Shown: one piece after another, positions 27,464 to 35,800 of the stretch
Numbering within the stretch: the stretch's first letter is position 1
Layout: every line of letters begins with the position of its first letter
NCBI RefSeq assembly: GCF_051903925.1
Contig: NZ_CP173678.1
Coordinates: 4,650,001 to 4,714,000 of the forward strand
Source: G051903925 sp051903925
GTDB taxonomy: Bacteria; Pseudomonadota; Alphaproteobacteria; Zavarziniales; Zavarziniaceae
Length of the DNA: 64,000 nucleotides
Reading direction: 5' to 3'
Made by a program: the position numbers and the translations under genes
The notes under the pieces: model-generated
What the model was told of the DNA's origin: nothing
Database searches by the model: none
What the model saw: the letters and a program-made list of their open reading frames with translations, nothing else

Positions 27464-28091
27464 TGCCGTCGTTCCCGAACTGGACCACCTGGTCTGGGCC
27501 GTGCCGGACCTGGAACAGGGCTGCGCCCTGTTCGCGTCGCTGACCGGGGTCGCCCCCGCGACCGGGGGCAGCCATCCCGGCCTGGGCACGCGCAACGCGC
27601 TCGTCTCCCTGGGGCCGGATGTCTATCTGGAACTGCTGGCGCCCGACCCGCAGCAGGACCTGGCAGGCACGGGCGGCGAATGGATCGCCGCCCTGCCCGC
27701 CCCGCGCCTGGTCGCCTATTGCATGCGCGGCGACCTGGACCAGGTCGCAGCCCGCCTGAAGCACGCGGGGATCGCCGCGGCGGAGCCCCGCGCCATGCAG
27801 CGCACCCGGCCCGACGGGGTCACGCTGCGCTGGCGCGTGCTGACCATGGGCAGCTTCCTGTGGGGCAGTACGCTGCCCTTCTGGATCGACTGGCAGGGCA
27901 GCCCGCACCCGTCGCGCAGCACGCCGACCGGCTGCACGCTGGAACGCTTCGCCGTGTTGTCGCCGGAGGCCGAGCTGCTGGCCCGGCAGCATGATGCGCT
28001 GGGCCTGCCGATCGCGGCGGAAGGCGGTGCCGCGCCCGGGTTCCTGGCCTGCCTGGCGACGCCGCGCGGCCCCGTCTGGCTGACGCAGTGA
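27456..28091 (+). CDS. VOC-fold glyoxalase-like protein, copy 1
   Basis: The 211-residue protein belongs to the glyoxalase-like (Glyoxalase_3) group. The start LDHLVWAVPDLEQGCALFAS is followed by GGSHPGLGTRNALVSLGPDV and YLELLAPDP, with LPFWIDWQGSPHPS in the second half. Catalytic activity is unknown. It overlaps comM by 8 bp and its own paralogue by 4 bp, so all three are likely co-transcribed. The ATG at 27456 is used; an in-frame TTG lies two codons upstream. Confidence 0.82.
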   Translation: MPDAVVPELDHLVWAVPDLEQGCALFASLTGVAPATGGSHPGLGTRNALVSLGPDVYLELLAPDPQQDLAGTGGEWIAALPAPRLVAYCMRGDLDQVAARLKHAGIAAAEPRAMQRTRPDGVTLRWRVLTMGSFLWGSTLPFWIDWQGSPHPSRSTPTGCTLERFAVLSPEAELLARQHDALGLPIAAEGGAAPGFLACLATPRGPVWLTQ

Positions 28092-28708
28092 ACGCCGTCG
28101 ATCATCTGGTCCTGGGCGCGCCCGACCTGGACCAGGCCGTGCAGCGGGTGGCCGCCCTGACCGGGGTCATGCCGGTGATCGGCGGCAGCCATCCGGGCCT
28201 GGGCACGCGCAATGCCCTGCTGTCACTGGGGCCCCGGCGCTTCCTGGAGATCCTGGCCCCCGACCCCGCCCAGGTCCTGAGCGGGACGGAGGGGGAGGTC
28301 CTGGCGGCCTTGCCGGCCTTGCGCCTGATGACCTTTGGCCTGGCCTGCGGCGACCTGGACCGCGTCCATGCCGCGCTGAAGGTCGAGGGGATCTCCACGC
28401 CGCCGCGCACATTGCAACGGACGCGGCCGGATGGGGTCCTGGTACGGTTCTCGGAGCTCATTCCCGGCCCGTGGCTGTGGGGCCATTCCCTGCCCTTCTG
28501 GATCGACTGGCACGACAGCCCGCACCCCGGCGACAGCAGCCCCGCCGGTTGCGCGTTCGAGCGCGTCGCGGTGCTCAGCCCCGATGCCGGCGCGCTCGCC
28601 GCGACCTATGCGCGCCTGGGCATCGGCGTGCCGGTCGAGGCGGCGAGCAGTGCGGGCTTCCTGGCCCGTATCGCCACCCCCCGCGGTCCGGTTTGGCTGA
28701 CCGGCTGA
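28088..28708 (+). CDS. VOC-fold glyoxalase-like protein, copy 2
   Basis: This 206-residue paralogue of the preceding gene keeps the same landmarks (VDHLVLGAPDLDQAVQRVAA, GGSHPGLGTRNALLSLGP, LPFWIDWHDSPHPG, ATPRGPVWLTG). It starts with a GTG that overlaps the previous stop codon (GTGA). The pair is a tandem duplication that has diverged, and whether the products dimerise with each other is an open inference. Confidence 0.82.
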   Translation: MNAVDHLVLGAPDLDQAVQRVAALTGVMPVIGGSHPGLGTRNALLSLGPRRFLEILAPDPAQVLSGTEGEVLAALPALRLMTFGLACGDLDRVHAALKVEGISTPPRTLQRTRPDGVLVRFSELIPGPWLWGHSLPFWIDWHDSPHPGDSSPAGCAFERVAVLSPDAGALAATYARLGIGVPVEAASSAGFLARIATPRGPVWLTG

Positions 28709-28747
28709 ACCCTTGATCACAGCAGGGCAAGCGACCAGAGTCTGGGG

Positions 28748-28975
28748 ATGACCGCGAAACTCAAGCTTGGCGAACTCGCTCCCGGCGAACTCCCGATGCA
28801 ACCGGAACCGGGCCACGACGACTGGTTCCGGCAACAGGTCCAGACAGCCCTGGACGCCATGCAGCGCCCGGACGCCGTGGCGATCTCGGACGAGGATATG
28901 CAAATCTGGTTCGATTCGATCGAACACCACCTGGAGATGAAGATCGAGGAGCAGTCCGGTCGGCGCCCAAGGTGA
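28748..28975 (+). CDS. Antitoxin of a ParE-type toxin-antitoxin pair
   Basis: The 75-residue protein is acidic and helical (FRQQVQTALDAMQRPDAVAI, then SDEDMQIWFDSIEHHLEMKI). It lies immediately upstream of a RelE/ParE toxin and overlaps it by 4 bp, the classic module arrangement. No DNA-binding ribbon is obvious. It would neutralise the toxin and may autoregulate the pair. Confidence 0.68.
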   Translation: MTAKLKLGELAPGELPMQPEPGHDDWFRQQVQTALDAMQRPDAVAISDEDMQIWFDSIEHHLEMKIEEQSGRRPR

Positions 28976-29268
28976 GGCTGAGCTGGTCGGCTGAGGCCCA
29001 GGACGACCTCGCCGCTCTCGCAAACTACATCGCACGGGACAATCCTCGTGCGGCCGTCAATCAGATCAGGATCATTCGCGCGGCTACCGCACGGCTGCGC
29101 GATCATAGCCATCTGGGGCGCCCTGGACGCCTGGACGGGACCAGGGAACTGGTGGTCCCAGGCACAAACTGGATTGTGATCTACCTCGTTCGGTCGCCCA
29201 TGATCCGAATTCTCCGCGTTCTGCATGGGGCCCAGCAATGGCCGCCGCAGTCGCCGCGCGAGGCCTGA
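28972..29268 (+). CDS. RelE/ParE family toxin
   Basis: The 98-residue protein shows the family pattern: LSWSAEAQDDLAALANYIAR near the N-terminus, a middle GRPGRLDGTRELVVPGTNW segment, and the terminal strand IRILRVLHGAQQWP. ParE toxins poison gyrase and RelE toxins cleave mRNA at the ribosome; the LHGAQQWP ending favours the ParE side. The start is a GTG overlapping the antitoxin stop. Confidence 0.85.
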   Translation: MRLSWSAEAQDDLAALANYIARDNPRAAVNQIRIIRAATARLRDHSHLGRPGRLDGTRELVVPGTNWIVIYLVRSPMIRILRVLHGAQQWPPQSPREA

Positions 29269-29353
29269 GCTTAGAACCCATTCAAAACTTCTGTCGCAAA
29301 GGGCTTCCCCCCGGGCGCGCGAGAGGCTAAGCCCATGGCGTTCGGGAGGAGAC

Positions 29354-30358
29354 ATGGGACAAGACGCACCCTCACTAGACGCGATCCTGGATCGTATCGC
29401 CCAGGCCCAGGTGCCGGGCGCCACGGGGATCGCCAAGCTGCGCCGCGTGTCGGGCGGCGCCAATATGGAAACTTGGTCGTTCGAGGCGACGACACCCACG
29501 GGCGGCGTTCCCCTGATCCTGCGCCGCGCGCCGGGGGGCAAGCGCCAGGCCCGCGAGACGGCGCCGAGCCTGGAGACCGAAGCGCGCGTGATCGTGGAGG
29601 CGGGCAAGGCCGGCGTGCCGGTGCCGCCCGTGCGCTATGTCCTGCGGCCCGAGGATGGCGCCGGCGAAGGCTTCATCATGGACTTCGTGGCGGGCGAGAC
29701 GATCGCGCGCAAGATCCTGCGCGATGCCGAGTTCGCCAATGCCCGGCCGATCCTGGCGCGCCAGTGCGGCGAGATCCTGGCCAAGCTGCACGCCGTGCCG
29801 AAGGAGACGCTGCCGCCGCTGCACAGTGCGACGCCGCGCGCCTATGTCGAGCAGCAGGTCGAGTACTATCGCAGCTTCAACCACCCGCACCCGGTCTTCG
29901 AACTGGCGCTGCGCTGGCTGCTGGACCATGCGCCACCGCACGACAAGCAGGGCCTGGTCCATGGCGACTTCCGCAACGGCAACCTGATCATCGGGCCGGA
30001 CGGGGTGCGCGCCGTCCTGGACTGGGAGATCGTCCATTTCGGCGATCCGATGGAGGACCTGGGCTATATCTGCGTGAACTCCTGGCGCTTCGGGAACATC
30101 GACCACCCCGTCGGCGGCTTCGGCCCGCGCGAGGATCTGTTCGCGGGGTACGAGGCGGCCAGCGGCACGACCATCGACCCCGAGCGGGTGAAGTGGTGGG
30201 AGGTGCTGGGCACCCTGAAATGGGGCGTAGGCTGCATGACCATGGCCCGCGTCTTCCGCGAGGGCATCGACACGTCGGTCGAGCGGGCGACGATCGGGCG
30301 CCGCGCGTCCGAGTGCGAGATCGACCTGCTGCGCCTGCTGGCGCCGCGCCAGGCTTGA
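29354..30358 (+). CDS. APH-like phosphotransferase family protein
   Basis: The 334-residue kinase-fold protein has the Brenner-type catalytic motif LVHGDFRNGNLI and the metal-binding VLDWEIVHFGDPMEDLGYI. An N-terminal lobe contains RVSGGANMETWSFEA and a Lys-bearing LILRRAPGGKRQ. Such proteins are frequently encoded beside acyl-CoA metabolism genes and their small-molecule substrate is generally unknown. Here DUF6285 and an acyl-CoA synthetase follow. The ATG at 29354 has a strong GGGAGGAG ribosome-binding site; upstream residues in the open frame are not conserved. Confidence 0.88.
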   Translation: MGQDAPSLDAILDRIAQAQVPGATGIAKLRRVSGGANMETWSFEATTPTGGVPLILRRAPGGKRQARETAPSLETEARVIVEAGKAGVPVPPVRYVLRPEDGAGEGFIMDFVAGETIARKILRDAEFANARPILARQCGEILAKLHAVPKETLPPLHSATPRAYVEQQVEYYRSFNHPHPVFELALRWLLDHAPPHDKQGLVHGDFRNGNLIIGPDGVRAVLDWEIVHFGDPMEDLGYICVNSWRFGNIDHPVGGFGPREDLFAGYEAASGTTIDPERVKWWEVLGTLKWGVGCMTMARVFREGIDTSVERATIGRRASECEIDLLRLLAPRQA

Positions 30359-30373
30359 GGGAGGGCAGAACCC

Positions 30374-30760
30374 ATGCAGGACGCACCTACCGCGAACGAG
30401 CTCCTGGGCGCCATTGCGGCCTTCATCCGCGATCATGCAATGCCCCAGCTCCAGGGCCATACCGCGTTCCATGCGCGCGTGGCCGCCAATGCGATCGACA
30501 TCATCCGCCGCGAACTGGACATCGCACCCGCCGCCAACGTGGCCGAGCAGGCGCGGCTTGAAGCACTGCTGGACGCCAAGGGCACGCTCGACGCGCTGAA
30601 CCGCCAGCTGTGCGCCAGAATCGCGGAAGGCTCGATCACGCTCGACACGCCGGGCCTGGCCGATCACCTGTGGGCAACGACGATGACCAAGGTCGCGATC
30701 GACCAGCCAAACTACTCCGCCTACCGCCGCAGCCTGGAGGAGGGCGTGCAGCCGGGCTAA
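30374..30760 (+). CDS. DUF6285 domain protein
   Basis: This 128-residue helical protein (LGAIAAFIRDHAMPQLQGHT, FHARVAANAIDIIRREL, TTMTKVAIDQPNYSAYRR) matches the small family that commonly accompanies APH-like phosphotransferases in acyl-CoA degradation operons. It starts 15 bp after the phosphotransferase with a GGGAGGG ribosome-binding site. The function is unknown. A perfect 12-bp stem-loop and an AT-rich gene follow. Confidence 0.78.
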   Translation: MQDAPTANELLGAIAAFIRDHAMPQLQGHTAFHARVAANAIDIIRRELDIAPAANVAEQARLEALLDAKGTLDALNRQLCARIAEGSITLDTPGLADHLWATTMTKVAIDQPNYSAYRRSLEEGVQPG

Positions 30761-30772
30761 ATATCGAGATGA

Positions 30773-30803
30773 GCTTGATGGTAGGTCGTATCTACCATCA
30801 AGC
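30773..30803. terminator. Strong stem-loop at the left edge of the AT-rich insert
   Basis: GCTTGATGGTAG and CTACCATCAAGC form a perfect 12-bp stem with a 7-nt loop. It lies 13 nt after the DUF6285 stop and marks the transition from GC-rich to AT-rich DNA. It could terminate or attenuate the upstream operon, protect its mRNA end, or be a remnant of an integration site. No U tract follows. Confidence 0.5.
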
Positions 30804-30830
30804 GACATCACCCACTTTGGGATCTATACA

Positions 30831-31268
30831 ATGTTGGAACGGGGCATACTTGATGCGCTCCCATTTTGGCCAATTGCGCTTTGGTCAATATTACTGTCGT
30901 CGTTACTTCACACCCTATACATGAACAACAAAGTCATATCATCTATCAATCCAAATCTTCTGTTTGAAATCTACAAAGGCCCAACCGGCTACATCTATTC
31001 CGCATTTTACTTTATAGCTACACCAATAGATGTAGTATTATTTTTCTATTTAGCTTATTGTATTGGATGGATGTATCTTATTTCAATTTTAATAATTGGG
31101 CCGTTGATATTTCTAAATCAGAAGCTATTCGGCATCGCACCTTTTCCTCAGTATGTATTTCCAATACTCTATGTTTTTATTTTTTTTTCATTCATGACGT
31201 TACTGGGATTTATCGAAATACCTCCTCTGGTGACGATGAATGATTTCGTGCTGAACGTAGTGGGCTAA
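30831..31268 (+). CDS. AT-rich small multi-pass membrane protein, unknown function
   Basis: The 145-residue product is highly hydrophobic, with probable transmembrane segments near residues 11-30, 56-75, 77-97 and 108-128, rich in Phe, Ile, Leu and Tyr. No family was recognised. The DNA from about 30765 to 31285 is strikingly AT-rich with codons such as TTA, ATA and AAT that neighbouring genes avoid, so recent acquisition is likely. It interrupts the otherwise GC-rich set phosphotransferase-DUF6285-acyl-CoA synthetase without visible transposase or flanking direct repeats. Confidence 0.6.
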   Translation: MLERGILDALPFWPIALWSILLSSLLHTLYMNNKVISSINPNLLFEIYKGPTGYIYSAFYFIATPIDVVLFFYLAYCIGWMYLISILIIGPLIFLNQKLFGIAPFPQYVFPILYVFIFFSFMTLLGFIEIPPLVTMNDFVLNVVG

Positions 31269-31292
31269 CAAGAACAATTCGGGAGAGAACGC

Positions 31293-32840
31293 ATGGCAGC
31301 TTGGGTACGGTCCGGCAACCGCGTCATCGCCAATGCAGACCTGGCCGACCGCGCGGCCCGCGCCGGGTCCGGCTTCGAAAGCCTGGGAATCGGGGCGGGC
31401 GACGTCGTCGCCATCTTCCTGCGCAACGACTTCGCCTTCCTGGAGGCGAGCGTGGCGGCGGGCCTGGTCGGCGCCTATGTGACCCCCGTCAACTGGCACA
31501 ATTCGGCGGACGAGGCGGCCTACGTCTTCCAGAATTCGGGCGCCAAGGCGATCGTCATCCACGCCGACCTGTACCGGAAGATCCAGGCCGCCGTGCCGGC
31601 GGGCATCCCGGTCTTTGTCGTGCCGACGCCCCCCGAACTGGCCGCCGCCTATAACGTCGCTGCCGCGGACTGTGCCGTGCCGCCGGGCATGACCGATTTC
31701 TACAAGTGGCTGGCCCCCTTCCCGCCGAAGCTGACGGGACCGGCCGAGCCGCCGGGCTCGATGATCTATACCTCCGGCACGACGGGCCACCCCAAGGGCG
31801 TGCGCCGCCAGCCGCCGAACGAGGCCCAGGCCGCCGCCGGCCAGCGCATGATGGCCAAGATCTTCGGCATGGCCGGGTTCGAGGACCGCATGGACCAGGT
31901 GGTCGCCATGGCGGGCGCCCCCATGTACCACTCGACCCCCAATGGCTGGACGGGTGCGTTCTTCCGCAATGCCGCCAACATGGTCCTGATGCCGCGCTTC
32001 GACGCGGAGACGATGCTGGCCAATATCGAGAAGTACCGCGTCACCCACCTTTTGGCGGTGCCGACCATGTTCGTGCGCCTGCTGAAGCTGCCCGAAGACG
32101 TTCGGCGCAAGTACGACGTCTCCTCCCTCCGGTTCGTGATGCACGGTGCCGCCCCCTGCCCGGTCGCGGTCAAGCACGCCATGATCGAGTGGTGGGGCCC
32201 CATCATCGACGAGCACTATGGCGGGACGGAGACGGGCGCCATCACCTATGCGACGGCCCAGGAATGGCTGGCCCATCCGGGCACGGTCGGCCGTGCCATG
32301 GAGGGGGCGACCGTGCGCGTGATCGACGCCGAGGGGCGCGAGTGCGAGACGGGGGCCGTGGGCGAGGTGATCGGCCGGATGGCCGACTATGCCGACTTCA
32401 CCTATCACGGCGACGATGCCAAGCGGGCGCGGGCCGAGAAGCAGGGCCTGATCTCGCTGGGCGACATCGGCTACCTGGACGGCGACGGCTTCCTCTATCT
32501 GTCCAGCCGGTCGAGCGACATCATCATCTCGGGCGGCGTCAACATCTACCCGGCCGAGATCGAGGCCGAGTTGCTGAAGATGCCGGGGGTCGCCGACTGT
32601 GCCGTGTTCGGCATTCCCGATGACGAGATGGGCGAGCAGGTCTGCGCCATCGTGCAGCCGCAAGGCGGCAGCAGCCTGACCATCGACGGGATCAAGGCAC
32701 ACCTGCGCGAGCGCGTCGCCGGCTACAAGGTGCCGCGCCATGTGGAGATCCGCGACACCCTGCCCCGCGAGGATTCGGGCAAGATCTTCAAGCGCAAGAT
32801 CCGCGAGCCCTTCTGGGAGGGCCTTGACCGCCGCATCTGA
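31293..32840 (+). CDS. AMP-dependent acyl-CoA synthetase
   Basis: The 515-residue ANL-superfamily ligase has the AMP-binding P-loop YTSGTTGHPKGV near residue 158, the adenine motif HYGGTETG, the SLGDIGYLDGDGFLYLSSRS hinge region and the C-terminal catalytic Lys motif PREDSGKIFKRKI. It activates a carboxylic acid to its CoA thioester through an acyl-adenylate; chain specificity cannot be deduced. The ATG at 31293 has a GGGAGAG ribosome-binding site. It probably belonged with the phosphotransferase/DUF6285 genes before the AT-rich insert. Confidence 0.92.
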   Translation: MAAWVRSGNRVIANADLADRAARAGSGFESLGIGAGDVVAIFLRNDFAFLEASVAAGLVGAYVTPVNWHNSADEAAYVFQNSGAKAIVIHADLYRKIQAAVPAGIPVFVVPTPPELAAAYNVAAADCAVPPGMTDFYKWLAPFPPKLTGPAEPPGSMIYTSGTTGHPKGVRRQPPNEAQAAAGQRMMAKIFGMAGFEDRMDQVVAMAGAPMYHSTPNGWTGAFFRNAANMVLMPRFDAETMLANIEKYRVTHLLAVPTMFVRLLKLPEDVRRKYDVSSLRFVMHGAAPCPVAVKHAMIEWWGPIIDEHYGGTETGAITYATAQEWLAHPGTVGRAMEGATVRVIDAEGRECETGAVGEVIGRMADYADFTYHGDDAKRARAEKQGLISLGDIGYLDGDGFLYLSSRSSDIIISGGVNIYPAEIEAELLKMPGVADCAVFGIPDDEMGEQVCAIVQPQGGSSLTIDGIKAHLRERVAGYKVPRHVEIRDTLPREDSGKIFKRKIREPFWEGLDRRI

Positions 32841-32867
32841 GGCAGGGCGGGCGGCACCGTTGCACCG

Positions 32868-32982
32868 GATGCTTCGAGACGGGCGCCAAGGCGCCCTCCT
32901 CAGCATGACGCCGTTGTTTTTTCTTGGTAATTCCCAACGGTCGTCATCCTGAGGAGCGCCGAAGGCGCGTCTCGAAGGATGC
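32868..32982. repeat. Dispersed palindromic repeat A, well-preserved copy
   Basis: The left arm begins GATGCTTCGAGACGGGCGCC and the right arm ends GGCGCGTCTCGAAGGATGC. The arms are inverted over about 48 bp around a short AT-rich centre (TTTTTTCTTGGTAATTCC), with CCGTTG/CAACGG closing the loop. The diverged relative is at 11823-11945. It occupies most of the gap between the acyl-CoA synthetase and amidase genes. Confidence 0.8.
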
Positions 32983-33072
32983 TTGCCCATCATGTCCGCT
33001 TGCCCCGCCAGGGGGCTCCCCCCGCCGTTCCGATCTGCCATAGTTGCGGGCGGGACGAACAGGGGGCGGGCA

Positions 33073-34482
33073 ATGGCGCAGGATCTTCACTACTGGTCGC
33101 TGGCGAAGGTCGCCGCCGCGATCCGGCATGGCAGCCTGACCTCGACCGCGGTGACCGAGGCGATCCTGGACCGGATCGCAGCACTTGAGCCGCGTCTCCA
33201 TGCCTATGCCACGGTAACGCCAGCCATTGCCCGCGCGGCGGCAGAGCAGGCGGACCGCGAACTGGCCCGTGGCCAGGTGCGCGGCCCGCTGCACGGCGTG
33301 CCCATCGCCGTGAAGGACCTGTGCTTCACGACCGATGCGCCGACCGCGGCGGGAACGGCGATCCATCGCGGCTGGATGGCACCGCACGATGCGACCGTGG
33401 TGCAGCGCTTTCGCCTGGCCGGCGCCCCCATCCTGGGCAAGCTGGAACTGACCGAAGGGGCGATGCTGGAACATCACCCCAGCGTCACCCCGCCGGTCAG
33501 CCCCTGGGACGCCGACTACTGGACCGGCGCTTCGTCCTCCGGCTCCGGCGTCGCGACGGCGGCGGGCCTGTGCTACGGCTCGCTGGGCAGCGACACCGGC
33601 GGCTCGATCCGCTTTCCCTCCACCGCCTGCAACCTGACGGGCCTGAAGCCGACCTGGGGCCGGGTCAGCCGGCATGGCGTCTTTGCCCTGTCCGAGAGCT
33701 TCGACCATGTCGGACCCATGTGCCGCTCGGCCGAGGATGCGGCCCTGGTCCTGCAGGTCATCGCCGGCGCGGACGAGGCGGATTTCACCTGCCTGCGGGC
33801 GCCCGTCCCGGACTATGCCGCGGCGCTGGCCCATCATCCCGCGCTGGCGCTGAAGGGCCTGCGGATCGGGGTCGACCGGCGCCATATCGAGGACGGCAGC
33901 GACGATGAGGTCGTGGGCGCCCTGGACGAGATGCTGGCCGTCCTGCTGGCCCATGGGGCCCGCATCGTGCCCATCGACTTTCCTGCGGTTGAGGATGTGC
34001 TGGAGGCCGGGCGTATCATCATCGCCGTCGATGCCGCCGCCAGCCATGCCGAGACCTACCCCTCGCGCGCTGCCGACTACGGACCGCCGCTGGCCCCCCT
34101 GCTGGCTGCCGGCAACCAGATCGGCGGCATGGACCTGATCCGCGCGCAGCGCGTCCGCGCCGACTTCGCCGGCCGCGTCGCCGCCCTGTTCGACGCGGTC
34201 GACGTGGTGATCCAGCCGGCGATTCCCATGCGCCTGCCGACCGTGCGGGGCCTGGGCGAGTTGATGGAGGAGGACGCGGGCCTGCTGCGCCTGGCCCGTT
34301 TCACCATGCCGTTCGATGCCTCGGGCAGCCCAACCATCACGCTGCCGGCCGGCGTCGACCGCAACGGCCTGCCCATCGGCGTGCAGCTGATCGGTCCGCA
34401 TCTGGCGGAGGATCTGCTGCTGCGGGCCGGTCACGCCTTCCAGCAGGCGACCGACTGGCACACGCGGCGCCCCGACCTCTGA
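33073..34482 (+). CDS. Amidase signature family protein
   Basis: The 469-residue amidase shows the Ser-cisSer-Lys triad: Lys in HGVPIAVKDLCFTTD near residue 80, the cis-Ser in GASSSGSGVATAAG near 154, and the nucleophile region GSLGSDTGGSIRFPSTACNL near 170. It would hydrolyse a carboxamide; GatA is unlikely because gatB and gatC are absent. The ATG at 33073 has a GGGGGCGGG ribosome-binding site, and upstream codons belong to the palindromic repeat region. Confidence 0.92.
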   Translation: MAQDLHYWSLAKVAAAIRHGSLTSTAVTEAILDRIAALEPRLHAYATVTPAIARAAAEQADRELARGQVRGPLHGVPIAVKDLCFTTDAPTAAGTAIHRGWMAPHDATVVQRFRLAGAPILGKLELTEGAMLEHHPSVTPPVSPWDADYWTGASSSGSGVATAAGLCYGSLGSDTGGSIRFPSTACNLTGLKPTWGRVSRHGVFALSESFDHVGPMCRSAEDAALVLQVIAGADEADFTCLRAPVPDYAAALAHHPALALKGLRIGVDRRHIEDGSDDEVVGALDEMLAVLLAHGARIVPIDFPAVEDVLEAGRIIIAVDAAASHAETYPSRAADYGPPLAPLLAAGNQIGGMDLIRAQRVRADFAGRVAALFDAVDVVIQPAIPMRLPTVRGLGELMEEDAGLLRLARFTMPFDASGSPTITLPAGVDRNGLPIGVQLIGPHLAEDLLLRAGHAFQQATDWHTRRPDL

Positions 34483-34508
34483 AACCAGCCTCTGAACACT
34501 GTCAATTC

Positions 34509-34523
34509 CGGAGCGTCGCTCCG
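34509..34523 (+). terminator. Short hairpin after the amidase gene
   Basis: CGGAGCG-T-CGCTCCG is a perfect 7-bp inverted repeat with a single-base centre, followed closely by a short T run (CACTTTTGACTT). Its location 27 nt after the stop fits a weak intrinsic terminator. The single-base centre means the folded RNA loop would have to open at least one pair. Confidence 0.4.
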
Positions 34524-34609
34524 CACTTTTGACTTGTGCGGAGCCCCCCGTTGCGGCGTCATGAAAGCCAGAGCGATCGTCGAAGACGCCGCACCGGGAG
34601 GAAATCGCC

Positions 34610-35713
34610 ATGCATGTCGGACTTGCCTCGATCTTCCAGGGCACCGATCCCAAGCGCACCGATCACGAGGTCTACCAGCGCGAACTGAAGCTGGCGGAAC
34701 TGGGCGCCACGCTCGGCTTCGAATCCATCTGGGGTGTCGAGCATCATTTCGATGCCTACACGATGTGCCCGGACGTGCTGCAGTTCCTCAGCTACATCGC
34801 CGGACGCTGCCCCAACGTCCGGGTCGGCTCCATGGTCGTGGTTCTGCCCTGGCACGATCCGATGCGCGTCGCGGAAGAGATCGCGATGCTGGACCTGATG
34901 TCTGACGGCCGCTTCATCCTGGGGCTGGGCCGCGGCCTGGCCCGGATCGAGTTCGAAGGCTTTGGCATCGACCAGAACACCGCGCGGGAACGCTTTGTCG
35001 AGTCGGCGGAGATGATCCTGACCGGCCTGGAGCGTGGCTACTGCGAATACGACGGCCAGTACATCAAGCAGGTCCGCCGCGACATCCGCCCGGCGCCCAA
35101 GAGCAGCTTCAAGGGCCGGACCTATGCCGCCGCCGTCAGCCCCGAGTCGGTCGAGATCATGGCCAAGCTGGGCGTCGGCATCCTGATCATCCCGCAAAAG
35201 CCCTGGGACGTGGTCGAGGCCGAGCTCGCCAACTACCGCGCCATCTTCCGCAAGGTGAACGGGTTCGAGGCCCCGGCCCCGATCATGGGCGGCTGGACCT
35301 TCTGCGACAAGGATGCCGGCCGGGCCGAGGAGATGGCCCGCAAGTATATCGGCGGCTACTGGAAGACGGTGATCGCGCATTACGAGTTCAATGCCGACTA
35401 CCTGACCAAGACCAAGGGCTATGAGTCCTACAAGGCCATGGCCGAACGCGCCGCCTCGGCCGATGGTGCGGACGAGATGGTCGAGTTCTTCCTGTCGATC
35501 CAGATCTGGGGCACGCCCGAGATGTGCTACGACAAGATCATGAAGTGCCGCGGCCATTCGGGCGCCGGCGCCTTCAACGGCGTCTTCTCCTATGCCGGCA
35601 TGCCCTGGGACATGGCCGAGGCCAACATGCGCCTGTTCGCCAAGGAGGTCCTGCCCGAACTCAAGAAGGTCGAGGCCAAGCCCCTGATCGACTACGCCCA
35701 GGCAGCGGAGTAA
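34610..35713 (+). CDS. LLM-class flavin-dependent oxidoreductase
   Basis: The 367-residue protein belongs to the luciferase-like monooxygenase family: LGFESIWGVEHHFDAYTMCP near residues 37-56, the VRVGSMVVVLPWHDPMRVAE barrel segment, and MLDLMSDGRFILGLGRG. Such enzymes use reduced FMN or F420 to oxidise varied organic substrates. The ATG at 34610 has a GGGAGGAA ribosome-binding site. It follows the amidase and may share a catabolic theme, although a hairpin separates them. Confidence 0.9.
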   Translation: MHVGLASIFQGTDPKRTDHEVYQRELKLAELGATLGFESIWGVEHHFDAYTMCPDVLQFLSYIAGRCPNVRVGSMVVVLPWHDPMRVAEEIAMLDLMSDGRFILGLGRGLARIEFEGFGIDQNTARERFVESAEMILTGLERGYCEYDGQYIKQVRRDIRPAPKSSFKGRTYAAAVSPESVEIMAKLGVGILIIPQKPWDVVEAELANYRAIFRKVNGFEAPAPIMGGWTFCDKDAGRAEEMARKYIGGYWKTVIAHYEFNADYLTKTKGYESYKAMAERAASADGADEMVEFFLSIQIWGTPEMCYDKIMKCRGHSGAGAFNGVFSYAGMPWDMAEANMRLFAKEVLPELKKVEAKPLIDYAQAAE

Positions 35714-35761
35714 CGCGCCGCGCCTGCGGTGGCGCCAGCGTTAAGCTGCTGCAAACGCCTC

Positions 35762-35792
35762 CCCCTCCAGGATCGATCCAAACCTGGAGGGG
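35762..35792 (+). promoter_or_regulatory. Hairpin overlapping the ribosome-binding site of the small Cys protein gene
   Basis: CCCCTCCAGG (35762-35771) pairs perfectly with CCTGGAGGGG (35783-35792). The 3' arm contains the GGAGGGG that can serve as ribosome-binding site for the ATG at 35801, with a second GGAGG overlapping its end. The structure could also be the terminator of the LLM gene. Either role is inferred. Confidence 0.45.
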
Positions 35793-35800
35793 AGGCTGGC

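Noticed and set aside
33073..34482. GatA subunit of the amidotransferase
   Set aside because: No gatB or gatC is nearby and the neighbours are catabolic genes, so a general amidase is more likely.
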